Source of the DNA: Myxococcales bacterium SG8_38
GTDB lineage: Bacteria > Myxococcota_A > Polyangia > Polyangiales > Houyiibacteriaceae
Reading direction: 5' to 3'
Length of the DNA: 54,183 nt
NCBI GenBank assembly: GCA_001303415.1
Contig: LJTN01000055.1
Location: 1-54,183 of the forward strand
Shown here: piece after piece, positions 26,649-37,950 of the stretch
Position numbering within the stretch: the stretch's first letter is position 1
Layout of the letters: every line of letters begins with the position of its first letter
Made by a program: the position numbers and the translations under genes
Notes under the pieces: model-generated
Seen by the model: only the letters and a program-made list of their open reading frames with translations
Databases searched by the model: none
Told to the model about the DNA's origin: nothing

Positions 26649-29087
26649 TTACTCAGCGGCAGCGATGAGGGCGTACTTGAGGTCGGTGCTGGTCGCGTCG
26701 TAATAGCCGATGTGGGCGTGGCCTTGCGAATCTACGGCAATCGAACAGAACCGTCCGACGTCCCCCGAGTCGTCGATCGTCTCGATCTTCCATACCTCGC
26801 CGGGCTTTTTGAACGCGTGCTTCAGCGCGGTGTTGGTCTCGTCGAAATACGCGATGTGCGCAACGCCAGCCGCATCGAATGACAGCGAGGCGTGCTTCCC
26901 CACGTCCGCCTGCCCGTCGACGGTCACGAGCACCCAGGCGCCGCCGCTTTGCTCCTCAGCAAGTGCGAGATCCTTGCTGGTCTCATCGTAGTAGGCGATG
27001 CGGGCCAGGCCGTTCGGGCCGAAGGCGAGGGAGGAGTGCTGACCCACGTCGCCCTGTCTGTCGATCGTCTCGGTCGACCAGGCGCCGTTGCTCTGCCTCG
27101 TGGCAAGCTTGAGGTCCTTGTTGCTCTCGTCGTAGTAGCTGATGTGTGCGAGCCCTCCGGGATCGAACGCCAGCGAAGTGTATTGCCCGACGTCTTGGTC
27201 GCCATCGACGGTTTGCAAGGTCCAAGTGCCGTTGCTCTGCCGGGCGGCGAACGTCAGGTCCTTGTTGGTTTCGTCGTAGTAACTGATGTGTGCGAGCCCG
27301 GTGGGTCCGAAGGCCAAAGACGCATGCTTTCCCACGTTGTCCTGGTCGTCTACGACTTGCGCCGCCCAGCTGCCTCCACTCAGCCTCGTGGCAAGCTTGA
27401 GATCCTCGTTCCCAGCGTCGTGGTAGGCGACCGTCGCGTTGCCCTGGGGGCTGAACTTCAAGGACGCGTACTCTCCGACGTTGCCGGGAGCGTCAGCGGT
27501 TTCGCGTGGCCACGGCACGATGGTCTGTCGCGCAACGTACAGGAGGTTGCTTCCGCTACTGGCGTAGTATGCGATTCGTGGGGACCCCTGGGCATCGAGC
27601 GCCATCGAAGCGTATTGACCCACGTTGCCTTGATTGTCGGCGGTCCGGATGTGTACGGAAGCGCACGCGCCATCGAAGCGCACTTGGCCGGGCGGACAAT
27701 CGATCGGACAGCAGGCGTCACCGCAAGTCTCGAAGTCGTCCTCACAGACGAAATCGCACACGCCAGACTCGCAGATCGGCGTCGAGTCCGAAGGGACAGG
27801 GCAGGGAGCGCACAGCGCTCCGCAGCTGTTGACGTCGAGGTCTGAGACACAGATGCCCCCGCACGAGTGAAATCCGGGAGCGCATACGCACTGGTGCGCG
27901 GTCGTGTTGCACGTCTGGTTGCCGCCCGTGCACTGCGCGTTGTCATCGCAACCGCGGAGGCAGTCGCCCGTGGTTTCGTCGCAATAGGTGAATCCACTGC
28001 AGCCGACCCCATTGGTGCGGCAGTCGCCAGGATCCAAGCAGGCGCCGGCTTCGCACACCTCGCCAAGCGGACACGAGGTGACGCAGTCGCCACAAAAACG
28101 GGGATCGCTCTGGGTGTCCACACAGTCGAACGCACATCGTTCGAACCGCTCCAAACAGACGCACTCATGCGTTTCCACGTTGCAGACCTCGTGGTCTTTG
28201 ATGCATTGCAGGTCGTCGGTGCATCCGCGAAGGCAGTCGCCCGTGGCTTCATCGCAATAGGTGAATCCGGAGCATCCGATCCCATTTGTGCGGCAGTCGC
28301 CAGGATCCACACAGAAACCCGCGTCGCAGACGAATCCACCGGGACACTCGGTCGTGCAGTCGCCGCAGTAGCGCGGGTCGATCTGCGTGTCGATGCATTC
28401 CGAGTCGCACTCGGTGAGCGGCGGCTCGCACTCGGAGCCACCGTCGGGGTCGATCGATCCATCCGGCTCGGTTCCCCCGTCGTCCGGTCCGACGCCTCCA
28501 TCCGGCATCCCCCCATCGGGTTCTGTGGTGCTTGGGAAGTCCGAGTTGGGAGGCAGGGCTCCCGGATCCTCGATCGATTCGAGCATGTCGGGGGCAATCC
28601 ATTCATCGACGCATGCGGGTGTGGCGCAGGAGGTGCCGTCGGGGCAGCCGCAGCTCTGCTGCGCCGGGCACGTCACCGATTCGCAGGCACGGTAGAGGAG
28701 CGTCCGGACCAGTCGCGCCTCGCCGCGCACGAATCCGGTCCGCACGCGCCGTCTGACCAGCGCCGCATCCCCGCCCACGCCGAGCGCCTCGAGCTCGACG
28801 ACGATTTCGCGATCGAGATCGGCGTCCTGCGGCAAGATCGCAAAGGTCGCCGGCAACCGGTACGCTCCGGACGCCGCCGTCGTCTCGTTTGAGACCGGAA
28901 AGACGCGTACCCAGGTCTCCACCTCTTCGGTGCCGGCATCGGTTTCGACCCGTTTGGCGACACGCGCCCGAATGCGATCGACCTCTGCAGGCACCTCGTA
29001 GTCGGTGTCCATGAGGACCACGAGCTGGGTGGTGGTCGCATCGGAGCAGCTCAAACCGAAGATCGACCACGTCGCGATGAGCAGCAT
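26649..29087 (-). CDS. Lipoprotein with Cys-rich modules and seven-repeat propeller
   Basis: A large surface or periplasmic lipoprotein of 812 residues. The ATG at 29087 gives a short signal MLLIATWSIFGLSC with lipobox Cys14. A TTG at 29159 would give a longer start. An N-terminal domain (~15-150) is followed by Asp/Gly/Pro-rich spacer sequence. Next come two to three Cys-rich modules with repeated CGDC, DPGDCRTNG and GCSGFTYCDE units, EGF-like in spacing. The C-terminal ~340 residues are seven repeats of about 48 residues, each VGxxASLAFxxxGxAHIxYYD then DLKLA, predicted to form a seven-bladed beta-propeller. The ligand is unknown. It is transcribed divergently from the Ser/Thr kinase gene. 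Confidence 0.82.
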   Translation of the reverse strand: MLLIATWSIFGLSCSDATTTQLVVLMDTDYEVPAEVDRIRARVAKRVETDAGTEEVETWVRVFPVSNETTAASGAYRLPATFAILPQDADLDREIVVELEALGVGGDAALVRRRVRTGFVRGEARLVRTLLYRACESVTCPAQQSCGCPDGTSCATPACVDEWIAPDMLESIEDPGALPPNSDFPSTTEPDGGMPDGGVGPDDGGTEPDGSIDPDGGSECEPPLTECDSECIDTQIDPRYCGDCTTECPGGFVCDAGFCVDPGDCRTNGIGCSGFTYCDEATGDCLRGCTDDLQCIKDHEVCNVETHECVCLERFERCAFDCVDTQSDPRFCGDCVTSCPLGEVCEAGACLDPGDCRTNGVGCSGFTYCDETTGDCLRGCDDNAQCTGGNQTCNTTAHQCVCAPGFHSCGGICVSDLDVNSCGALCAPCPVPSDSTPICESGVCDFVCEDDFETCGDACCPIDCPPGQVRFDGACASVHIRTADNQGNVGQYASMALDAQGSPRIAYYASSGSNLLYVARQTIVPWPRETADAPGNVGEYASLKFSPQGNATVAYHDAGNEDLKLATRLSGGSWAAQVVDDQDNVGKHASLAFGPTGLAHISYYDETNKDLTFAARQSNGTWTLQTVDGDQDVGQYTSLAFDPGGLAHISYYDESNKDLKLATRQSNGAWSTETIDRQGDVGQHSSLAFGPNGLARIAYYDETSKDLALAEEQSGGAWVLVTVDGQADVGKHASLSFDAAGVAHIAYFDETNTALKHAFKKPGEVWKIETIDDSGDVGRFCSIAVDSQGHAHIGYYDATSTDLKYALIAAAE

Positions 29088-29315
29088 CGCGCGCGTCGTT
29101 CTGAGGCTTGATCCAGTTGCCGGGGGGAAGCTCCCCGCTCTGGTGCGGGAGTAGGCCAAGAATCAAAAGGGTAACGGGGCTTGCGGTCGTAGCAAGCCGA
29201 AGACCCACGGAGCCCCGGTCCCCGCTTCCCCTTGTCCGCGTTCCGGAAATCTCTCAATGTTAAGCATTCCCCCCGGCGCTGCGGTGTTCCGTCGCGGCGC
29301 CCTCGTGCGCTTTTC

Positions 29316-30731
29316 ATGCCTTTGCAGCTCTTACCGCTTGAGGACGCCTTGGTTGGAGGCAAGTACCGTCTCGGTCCGGTCATCGGCTCCGGCGGCGTCG
29401 GTACGGTCCACCGTGCGATCCATTTGTGGACCGAGCGCGAGGTGGCGATCAAGATCCTCGACCCGGGCCTTCCCCATTTCGACCAGCTTCGTGGGGCGTT
29501 CCTGAGGGAGGCGCGAGCGACGGTTCAGCTCCAGCATCCCAACGTCGTCGATGTCCTAGACATGGGGGAGGACGATGCGCACACCACGTATTTGGTGATG
29601 GAGCTCCTGGACGGCCCCACGCTTCGGGACGTATTGCTGGAGCGGCGCCGCTTGAGTCCCGAAGATACGTTCGCGATCCTGCTGCCGCTCATCGATGCGC
29701 TCATCAAAGCGCACGAGCTAGGCATCGTGCATCGAGATTTCAAGCCGGAGAACATCATTCTGAGCGTGGATGCGTTGGAAGTCACCACCCCGAAGCTGCT
29801 CGACTTCGGGGTCGCTCAGGTGTTGCGTGAGACTCGGGCGCACGTTTCATGGGCGGCCGATGACGTCATCGTGGGGACGCCCCAATACATGTCTCCGGAG
29901 CAGGCTCGTGATCAACGCGAGCTCATCGGTCCGCACACGGATGTGTGGGGTGTCGGGGTCGTCTGGTACGAGTGCCTGACCGGGAGACCGCCATTCGATG
30001 GGGATGCCCCGATCGAAGTGCTCACCTCCGTCTGCGAAGCGCCTATCGATTTCTCCGAGGTTCCCGATGCGCACGTCCCCATTTTGCGCGATGCTCTACG
30101 ACGCTCCGCCGCCGAGCGAATTCAGAGCCTTGCCGAGCTGCGATCCCGCATCGAGACCAGTGGATTGGTAGCGCCCTCGACCGCGACACGCGCCAAGATT
30201 TCGTCTTGGCCATCGCGCGAGACGAGACCGAGCTACGTCCGACGCACTTTGCAGGGCGTGGGGCCGAGCGAGCGCCTTCTTCCCGCGCCGCGCGCGCATC
30301 GGTCGACGCAGCTCGACTCCGAGTTGCTGAGCCTTCCGGTGACGTCGCATCGAATGGCGCTGATTGGCGGCACGGCCCTGGCCATCGCGCTGGGGTTGGC
30401 AGCGTGGTGGACGATCGGACGGGGTGGACCGGCCCCGGTCGCGCCGACCACCGAGCCCGTCGCGGTCGAAGCCACGGCGCCGGCGCAACCCGTGGCGGCT
30501 CCCGGGATCGGTACTCAGATCCAGCCCGACACGAGCGCCGAGACGGAGCCTCAGACGGGTAGGGAGCCTTCGACGAGCGCCGAGGCGGCGCCCGAGGCTT
30601 CGGCGGCACGACCTTCCCCGCGCGTCAAGCCCGATTCACCACCCAGCCTGGTCCGTTCGCGAGAGCAGGAGCAGAGCTCCCCCTCGCGCCCCGCGTACCA
30701 TAGGCCTCCAGACTTGGTGACCGAATGGTGA
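29316..30731 (+). CDS. Hanks-type Ser/Thr protein kinase, membrane anchored
   Basis: A 471-residue eukaryotic-like kinase. The glycine loop GSGGVG is at 24-29, VAIK lysine at residue 46, catalytic HRD at 139-141 with KPEN, DFG at 163-165 and SPEQ in the activation segment, so it should be active. After the kinase domain (to ~285) comes a basic linker, a membrane helix near residue 350 (MALIGGTALAIALGLAAWWTI) and a Pro/Ala/Glu-rich periplasmic tail without a recognised sensor domain. The ATG at 29316 is chosen because the extra 28 residues of an upstream start are unlike the family. The stop overlaps the next gene by 7 bp, suggesting a kinase-partner pair. Confidence 0.92.
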   Translation: MPLQLLPLEDALVGGKYRLGPVIGSGGVGTVHRAIHLWTEREVAIKILDPGLPHFDQLRGAFLREARATVQLQHPNVVDVLDMGEDDAHTTYLVMELLDGPTLRDVLLERRRLSPEDTFAILLPLIDALIKAHELGIVHRDFKPENIILSVDALEVTTPKLLDFGVAQVLRETRAHVSWAADDVIVGTPQYMSPEQARDQRELIGPHTDVWGVGVVWYECLTGRPPFDGDAPIEVLTSVCEAPIDFSEVPDAHVPILRDALRRSAAERIQSLAELRSRIETSGLVAPSTATRAKISSWPSRETRPSYVRRTLQGVGPSERLLPAPRAHRSTQLDSELLSLPVTSHRMALIGGTALAIALGLAAWWTIGRGGPAPVAPTTEPVAVEATAPAQPVAAPGIGTQIQPDTSAETEPQTGREPSTSAEAAPEASAARPSPRVKPDSPPSLVRSREQEQSSPSRPAYHRPPDLVTEW

Positions 30732-31582
30732 AGCCGATGCCGTCCGTCGTCGCCTTCTGGGTCGCCTGCGCATTGGCCTGCAGCTCGATTCCGACTCCAG
30801 CCGCCGCACAGGTCGCCGACGCGCGGCAGGAGCAGGCGCGCGAGCTCTTCGAGGAGGGACTGGCATTGGCCAAGGCCGATCGCTGGGCAGAGGCCTTGTC
30901 CGCGTTCCGGCAATCCGAGGCGCTCGTACCTCGGCCGAGCACTTCGTACAACATCGCGAACGCGCTCTATCGGCTCGACCGGCCGGTGGAAGCGCTCGCC
31001 CAGCTCGACGAATACGACCGGATGGCAGCGGTGCGCACAGACGAAGACGCACAAAAGCGCAGCGAGTCCTTGCGCGAGCTCCTCGAGGGGGCCGTCGGAC
31101 ACGTCGGTCTGAGGATCTACCCTGACACCGCGATGGTGTTCATCGACGGCCGTCCCTCGCTCCTCGTGGGCGCAGAACGCGATCTCTCGCTGAATCCGGG
31201 CATGCACTCGTTGCGTGTGACGAACGAGGGATACGAGCCGTATCTTGGAGAGATTCGCGTCGAACGCGGGAGCCGGCAGGCCTTGTCGGTCGAGCTGAAG
31301 CCGTTGCTCTCCGAGCCCGCGCCCTCACCGCTTTCGATTGGCTCCGCGGGCGGAGCAGCGATGAGCATCGAGACCAGCCCGGCAGCACCCCGAGGCCCGG
31401 CGCCGGATGACCGAAAGCCCTTTGTGAAACGTCCGGGTTTTTGGGTAATGATCGGTGTCATCGCCGCTGCGGGCATTGGAGCCGGGGTCGCCGTGGCGGT
31501 CATCCGCAAAGACGACTCGCCGAGCTGCGGGACCACGGGAAACTGCGCAACGACGCAGGGTCTCACCGTGACATCTTTTTGA
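30725..31582 (+). CDS. TPR / PEGA-domain exported protein
   Basis: A 285-residue exported protein: signal peptide (VVAFWVACALACSSIPTPAAA), a TPR-like region at ~33-105 (ARELFEEGLALAKADRWAEAL) and a PEGA domain at ~125-200 (GLRIYPDTAMVFIDG ... GMHSLRVTNEGYEPY). A C-terminal membrane helix near residue 240 (VMIGVIAAAGIGAGVAVAV) is followed by a short tail with one Cys pair. This layout is frequent next to Ser/Thr kinases in myxobacteria. The function is unknown; it could be the envelope-side partner of the kinase upstream, which it overlaps by 7 bp (inference). Confidence 0.85.
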   Translation: MVKPMPSVVAFWVACALACSSIPTPAAAQVADARQEQARELFEEGLALAKADRWAEALSAFRQSEALVPRPSTSYNIANALYRLDRPVEALAQLDEYDRMAAVRTDEDAQKRSESLRELLEGAVGHVGLRIYPDTAMVFIDGRPSLLVGAERDLSLNPGMHSLRVTNEGYEPYLGEIRVERGSRQALSVELKPLLSEPAPSPLSIGSAGGAAMSIETSPAAPRGPAPDDRKPFVKRPGFWVMIGVIAAAGIGAGVAVAVIRKDDSPSCGTTGNCATTQGLTVTSF

Positions 31583-31586
31583 GCCC

Positions 31587-32531
31587 TTAGTCCCAGTTCT
31601 CGAGACCGTAGCGTTCTCGATGGGCCGCCAGGTGCTCGATGTAGTATGCGGCCGGCTTCTGCGCCTCGATCTCACCAGCTTCCACGGCAGCTTCCAACTG
31701 CTTCATCAGGTCCCCGAGGCGCCTCGAGGGTTGGATTCCAAAGGCTTCCATCAGCACCGTGCCGAGACCCTTGGGCAGCGGTGCAATCTTGCTGTCCTGC
31801 TCTTTCAGCGTGGCAATTCGCTTGGCGAGCAAGCTGATCTGACGCACGCCTCGTCGCCGCTTTTCCGGGCGCTTGGTGGTGATGTCGGCGCGGCTCAGAT
31901 CCAGCAGGTCTCGAAGCCCGTCGCCCATCTGCTTGTAGAAACGACGGACCGCGGCGTCGGTCCAGCTCTCTTCGTATTGGGCGGCGCGCAGGTGATGCAA
32001 GATGAGGAAATGGATCCGTTCGCGCAGCGCCCCTTCGAAGCCCAAGCGGTCAGCCACACGTTTACGAAACATCGCTGCGCCAACCTCGCTATGGCCATGG
32101 AAGGTCACGTTGCCTTGGTCGTCGATGCGGCGGGTCTTAGGCTTTCCGATGTCGTGGAGCAAGGCGCCCCAACGAACCTCGAGGCGCGGAACGGACTGCT
32201 TCACGACCTGCTTGGTGTGCTTCCACACGTCCTTGTGTCGCCATTCGTTGTCGCCGAAGCCCACCATGGCGGCCACCTCGGGAAGCCAGACGTCCAAGCA
32301 ACCAACCGACTCGATTGCATCGAGGCCGGGCTCGGGGTGCTTCGACGTCAGGAGGCGATCCATGTGCTCGCGAAACACGGACAGCGGCACGGAGCGCCAC
32401 TCGGCCGGACTGGGCCGAGGAGGCTCGGCGCCCAACGAGGCAGGGTTCGCTGCCACCTCCGCCGCCCATCGGAGCGCCTCGATGGCCGCTTCCGGGGTCG
32501 CTGGTGATGTGCTCGCCACGGACATCGTCAT
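31587..32531 (-). CDS. HD-domain protein related to tRNA nucleotidyltransferase C-half
   Basis: A 314-residue predicted metal-dependent phosphohydrolase. The HD site is complete: HKDVWKHTKQVV near residue 99, LLHDIGKPKTR at 125-135, FHGHSEVG, and LILHHLRAAQY. The arrangement resembles the HD half of CCA-adding enzymes but the nucleotidyltransferase head is absent, the N-terminus being only helical. It could be a stand-alone 2',3'-cyclic phosphodiesterase or phosphatase (inference). The start overlaps the hisC stop as ATGA. A second ATG two codons later is possible. It is convergent with the PEGA gene with a 4-bp gap. Confidence 0.85.
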   Translation of the reverse strand: MTMSVASTSPATPEAAIEALRWAAEVAANPASLGAEPPRPSPAEWRSVPLSVFREHMDRLLTSKHPEPGLDAIESVGCLDVWLPEVAAMVGFGDNEWRHKDVWKHTKQVVKQSVPRLEVRWGALLHDIGKPKTRRIDDQGNVTFHGHSEVGAAMFRKRVADRLGFEGALRERIHFLILHHLRAAQYEESWTDAAVRRFYKQMGDGLRDLLDLSRADITTKRPEKRRRGVRQISLLAKRIATLKEQDSKIAPLPKGLGTVLMEAFGIQPSRRLGDLMKQLEAAVEAGEIEAQKPAAYYIEHLAAHRERYGLENWD

Positions 32532-33622
32532 GGTAGTATATCGTCGAGCGCGTCGATCAAGCGGTCATTCTCTTCGGGTGTGCCAACCGTGATCCGGATG
32601 CATCGTCGAAGCCGGGGTTCGCCGCTTGCAAAGCGCCGAACGGCGATCTCTCGCGCGAGCAGCGCATCGACCAGCTTTTCAACGCTGCCCGCGTACCCCA
32701 CGAGCAAGAAATTGGCGTCGCTAGGAAAGCATTCGAGCTCCTGGTAGCGCCCGAGCCGAGTGGCCAAGCGCTCGCGCTCCGCCACGACGAAGGTGGTCTG
32801 CTCCTCGAGCATGGGCGCGAGATCGGTGAGCGCAAGGGTCGCGATCTCCTGTGAGACCGTGTTGAGGTTGAACGGCTGACGCACCTTTTCGAGCTCGTAC
32901 GCCAGGGGCTCCTCGAGGCGCACCCAACCGACCCGGATTCCTGCAAACCCGACCTTGGACAGCGTTCCCATCAGCGCGCACTGGGCGCGCTCCTCGCACC
33001 ACGTCGCGAAAGACTGCTCGGAGTAGGCGCCGTAGGCCTCGTCAATTACGTGCAACGTGTCCGGAAACGATTCGATGAGCATCTCTATCGTCTTGCGCGA
33101 AAAGCAGTTGCCAGTGGGATTGTTCGGAGTCGCATAGTAGACGATGTTGGGTCGCACACGCTCGATCGTCTCCCTCATGGCAGCGGCGTTCAGATCCCAA
33201 CCATCGTCGAGGGGAACGCCGACCGACTCCCATCCGTGCGCGCGGCTCGTCATGCCGTACATCACGAAGGTGGGCTCCGGGAACACCACGACCGGGCGCG
33301 TTGCGCCAGGCCGGGGTTTGAACATCGCGGTCGCCAACAGAGAGATCAGCTCGTCGGATCCGGCGCCGAGCACGTACTCGTCCGGCGTGCCGCCGAGAGC
33401 CCAAGCAAGCGCCTCTCGGAGCTTGGTCGCGCGTCCGTCCGGGTAGCGGTGCAGCTCGGTCGTGTGGAGCTGCGCCGCAAGCCTCGCGCGGGCCTCTGGG
33501 GGCAACGGCCACGGGCTCTCGTTGGCGTCGAGCTTCACTGCTGGGGGCGCCGGCGGCACTCGGTACGGAGACAGCTCACCGAGCTCGGGTCGAAACAGCG
33601 CTCTGAGGGATTCGATCGACAT
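32528..33622 (-). CDS. hisC: Histidinol-phosphate aminotransferase
   Basis: PLP-dependent class II aminotransferase of histidine synthesis. The 364-residue product has KLDANESPWPLP near residue 30, the RYPDG motif, GAGSDELI, ATPNNPTGN, DEAYGAY and the PLP lysine at 223 in TLSKVGFAGIRVGW, followed by RQPFNLNTVSQ. All are HisC signatures. No other his genes are nearby, so it is a scattered biosynthetic gene, and the family also includes related amino acid transaminases. It overlaps the HD gene downstream by 4 bp and lies 65 bp after the SirB1-like gene. Confidence 0.92.
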   Translation of the reverse strand: MSIESLRALFRPELGELSPYRVPPAPPAVKLDANESPWPLPPEARARLAAQLHTTELHRYPDGRATKLREALAWALGGTPDEYVLGAGSDELISLLATAMFKPRPGATRPVVVFPEPTFVMYGMTSRAHGWESVGVPLDDGWDLNAAAMRETIERVRPNIVYYATPNNPTGNCFSRKTIEMLIESFPDTLHVIDEAYGAYSEQSFATWCEERAQCALMGTLSKVGFAGIRVGWVRLEEPLAYELEKVRQPFNLNTVSQEIATLALTDLAPMLEEQTTFVVAERERLATRLGRYQELECFPSDANFLLVGYAGSVEKLVDALLAREIAVRRFASGEPRLRRCIRITVGTPEENDRLIDALDDILP

Positions 33623-33687
33623 GCGGCATCACCGGCGGGCAAAGTCTTTGCACGCAGCGGCCAGGTGTAAAGCGCTCGCCCGCGGGC

Positions 33688-34506
33688 TCAGTGCAAGACG
33701 TCGGGAGCCTGTTGCCTCGCCTCTTCCAGAGCGAGGCTGATGACGTGCGCGTCCTTTGCGTTCGGGCGGGCCTCCAAATAGGCCGCCAAATCCTCGGAGG
33801 CGGCGCCATACGTGCGCAGCGCGTGGGCCAACAGACCGCGGTCCCGGCGATGCTCCGGCGCTTGGGTCAGCTCGACCAGATGATCGCACGCGAGCATTGC
33901 GCGTGCGTAGTCGCCACGGCGGCGGTACGCATTCTTCAGGTTTGCCAGCATGCGAATCGTAATGGTGAGGCAATCTACGGGCTCGAGGTAACTAGGATGC
34001 AGCGCCATCTCGGCGCCGAGAAACTGTGCAGCGAGCGTCCGCAAACCATGACCGTCGAGGAGCTCACCTCCGTTGAAGGGGTCCTGATACACGCCGTCGG
34101 GACCACCGACGCGAACCAAGAAGTGGCCCGGGAAGCCGACGCCTTCGATCTCCATACCGGCTCTCTCCCCGATGGACATCGTCAGAACGGAAAGCGAAAT
34201 GGGAATCCCCTTTCGCCGAATCAACACCTTGTCGAGATAACTATTGTCCGGATTGAAGTAGTCGTCGCGCTCCCCATCGAAACCGAGCTCGTCGAAAAGA
34301 AGCTCGGCGAGGATTCGTCCGTCGCGCTCTGGTGTCGATCGAAGCCCGCGGCGAATGAGCGCCTCTGCGCCGAGACCATCGAGAGCGCGCCGGAGGGCAT
34401 GCTCTCCGAGAAGCGGGTTGGCTTCCTTGGCGAGCAGGATGGCGACATCCTCCACCCGAACGTTCGGGCGTTGCAGTATCGACACCAAGGGATCTGCGCG
34501 CTTCAC
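33688..34506 (-). CDS. SirB1/transglutaminase-like family protein
   Basis: A 272-residue cytoplasmic protein of the SirB1 (YchA) family. The conserved core NPDNSYLDKVLIRRKGIPISLSVL and the SIGERAGMEIEGVGFPGHFLVRV segment, then YQDPFNGGELL, are typical, and the C-terminal third has TPR-like helices (NLKNAYRRRGDYARAM). The transglutaminase-like fold is present, but the catalytic Cys of active enzymes is not obvious, as in most of the family. The function is unknown. It starts with GTG at 34506, 100 bp from the divergent DedA gene. Confidence 0.85.
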   Translation of the reverse strand: MKRADPLVSILQRPNVRVEDVAILLAKEANPLLGEHALRRALDGLGAEALIRRGLRSTPERDGRILAELLFDELGFDGERDDYFNPDNSYLDKVLIRRKGIPISLSVLTMSIGERAGMEIEGVGFPGHFLVRVGGPDGVYQDPFNGGELLDGHGLRTLAAQFLGAEMALHPSYLEPVDCLTITIRMLANLKNAYRRRGDYARAMLACDHLVELTQAPEHRRDRGLLAHALRTYGAASEDLAAYLEARPNAKDAHVISLALEEARQQAPDVLH

Positions 34507-34606
34507 GATTCTGACCCTGCGATCACGTAGATTGACCCATCGAAAGCTGATGTCGAGCCGGGCACTGTGCTACACCGGGCGTGACGCAAGCGTATGTGTT
34601 GTTCAG

Positions 34607-35218
34607 GTGCTTGACGAATTTCTGCACACCTTGGAGTACGGCCCGCACCACTGGGCCTACGCGCTCGTCGTTGGCGCTGCTGCGATCGAGTATGTTTTCC
34701 CGCCCATTCCGGGAGACACGGTTGCGTTGTTCGCCGTCGTGTTGGCGCTTCGCGCCGAATTGCATTGGGCTTTGGTGTACCTGGGACTCACCGTTGGCGC
34801 GCTCACCGGAGGCGTGTTGGCATGGGGCTTCGGTCTGTGGCTGGCCAACCACGAAGAGAGCTGGCCTTCTTTCTTGAAGCGCCCGGGTGCGTCACGCGCG
34901 CTCGACGCAGTGCGTCGTGGCTACGAGAAGCACGGACCCATGTACCTCGCCGTCAACCGTTTCCTTCCCGCGCTTCGAGCCTTCTTTTTCGTCGGGGCAG
35001 GATTGTCCCGAATGAACGTCGCCACGGTCATCGTGTTTGGCGGCTTCTCCGCGGCGGTGTGGAATGGGTTGTTGATGGCGCTCGGTTACGCCGTGGGAAG
35101 CAACTGGGAGGTATTGCGCGAGTTGGCAGAGCGATACGCCGTCGCGACGTTCATCTTGTCTGCAATCGTGGTCGTCGGTATCGTCGCCCGATTCGTGTAC
35201 GACCTCAGACACCCTTAG
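34607..35218 (+). CDS. DedA-family membrane protein
   Basis: A 203-residue polytopic membrane protein of the DedA/VTT family, implicated in lipid flipping and proton-dependent homeostasis. It has four to five hydrophobic segments, the [12 protein letters not shown] motif near residue 27 and the [20 protein letters not shown] motif with the conserved Arg and Gly. The GTG at 34607 begins at the family's usual point. Upstream starts (for example the ATG at 34550) would add unconserved residues. No strong ribosome site is visible. The 3' end overlaps the convergent sdhB gene by 14 bp. Confidence 0.85.
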   Translation: MLDEFLHTLEYGPHHWAYALVVGAAAIEYVFPPIPGDTVALFAVVLALRAELHWALVYLGLTVGALTGGVLAWGFGLWLANHEESWPSFLKRPGASRALDAVRRGYEKHGPMYLAVNRFLPALRAFFFVGAGLSRMNVATVIVFGGFSAAVWNGLLMALGYAVGSNWEVLRELAERYAVATFILSAIVVVGIVARFVYDLRHP

Positions 35219-35999
35219 CGGCGGAGCTCTCGACGGATGCGTCCGATTTGAACGCCGCACGCACGAGCTCTCGGTTCATGCGTGCAATCCAATCGAGGCT
35301 GATGCCCTTCGGGCAAACAGCTTCACACTCCCCGTGATTGGTGCAGTTTCCAAAGCCTTCCGCGTCCATCTGGGCGACCATCCTTCGAGCACGGTCTTGT
35401 CGCTCGGCTTGTCCCTGTGGAAGCAAGGCCAAATGCGAAATCTTCGCTGCGGTGAAAAGGCTCGCTGATGCGTTCGGGCAAGCCGCAACGCAGGCCCCGC
35501 ACCCGATGCACTCCGCTGCGTCCATGGCCTTGTCGGCCGTGTGCTTGGGGATGGAGATCTCGTTCGCCTCGGGAGCGCTTCCCGTTCGAATCGAGATATA
35601 TCCGCCCGCCTGAATGATGCGATCGAATGCCGATCGGTCGACGATCAGGTCTTTTACGATGGGGAATCCATGAGCCCGCCATGGCTCCACCCAGAGCTCG
35701 TCGCCGTCCTCGAACTGGCGCATGTGAACCTGGCAAGCCGTCGTTCGCCGTTGCGGTCCGTGGGCGACTCCGTTGATCATGAAGCCGCAGCTCCCACAGA
35801 TGCCCTCACGGCAATCGTGGTCGAACGCAATTGGCGTCTTCCCTTGCTCGATCAGCTCCTCGTTGACGACGTCCAGCATTTCGAGAAACGACATGTGTGT
35901 CGTGATGTCCTTGGCCCGATAGGTCTCGAAACGGCCGGTGTCGTTCGGGCCGTTCTGCCGCCATACGTGAAGGGTGAGATTGAGTAGTCGTTCGCTCAT
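35205..35999 (-). CDS. sdhB: Succinate dehydrogenase iron-sulfur subunit
   Basis: Electron-transfer subunit of complex II, 264 residues. The [2Fe-2S] ligands lie in CREGICGSC (63-71) with a later Cys in TTACQ. The [4Fe-4S] motif reads [12 protein letters not shown], and the [3Fe-4S] region [14 protein letters not shown] shares the final CP. The sequence belongs to the larger Bacillus/epsilon-type SdhB group. The ATG at 35999 follows AAGGGGTG. It is the last gene of sdhCAB, starting 11 bp after the sdhA stop. Confidence 0.95.
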   Translation of the reverse strand: MSERLLNLTLHVWRQNGPNDTGRFETYRAKDITTHMSFLEMLDVVNEELIEQGKTPIAFDHDCREGICGSCGFMINGVAHGPQRRTTACQVHMRQFEDGDELWVEPWRAHGFPIVKDLIVDRSAFDRIIQAGGYISIRTGSAPEANEISIPKHTADKAMDAAECIGCGACVAACPNASASLFTAAKISHLALLPQGQAERQDRARRMVAQMDAEGFGNCTNHGECEAVCPKGISLDWIARMNRELVRAAFKSDASVESSAAKGV

Positions 36000-36010
36000 C
36001 GATGCACCCC

Positions 36011-37942
<1,932 letters not shown>

Positions 37943-37950
37943 GACGACCT

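Noticed and set aside
26892..27845. 317-codon plus-strand frame across the propeller repeats
   Set aside because: Repeats in it are the complement of the propeller repeats; the lipoprotein frame has the signal peptide and cysteine pattern.
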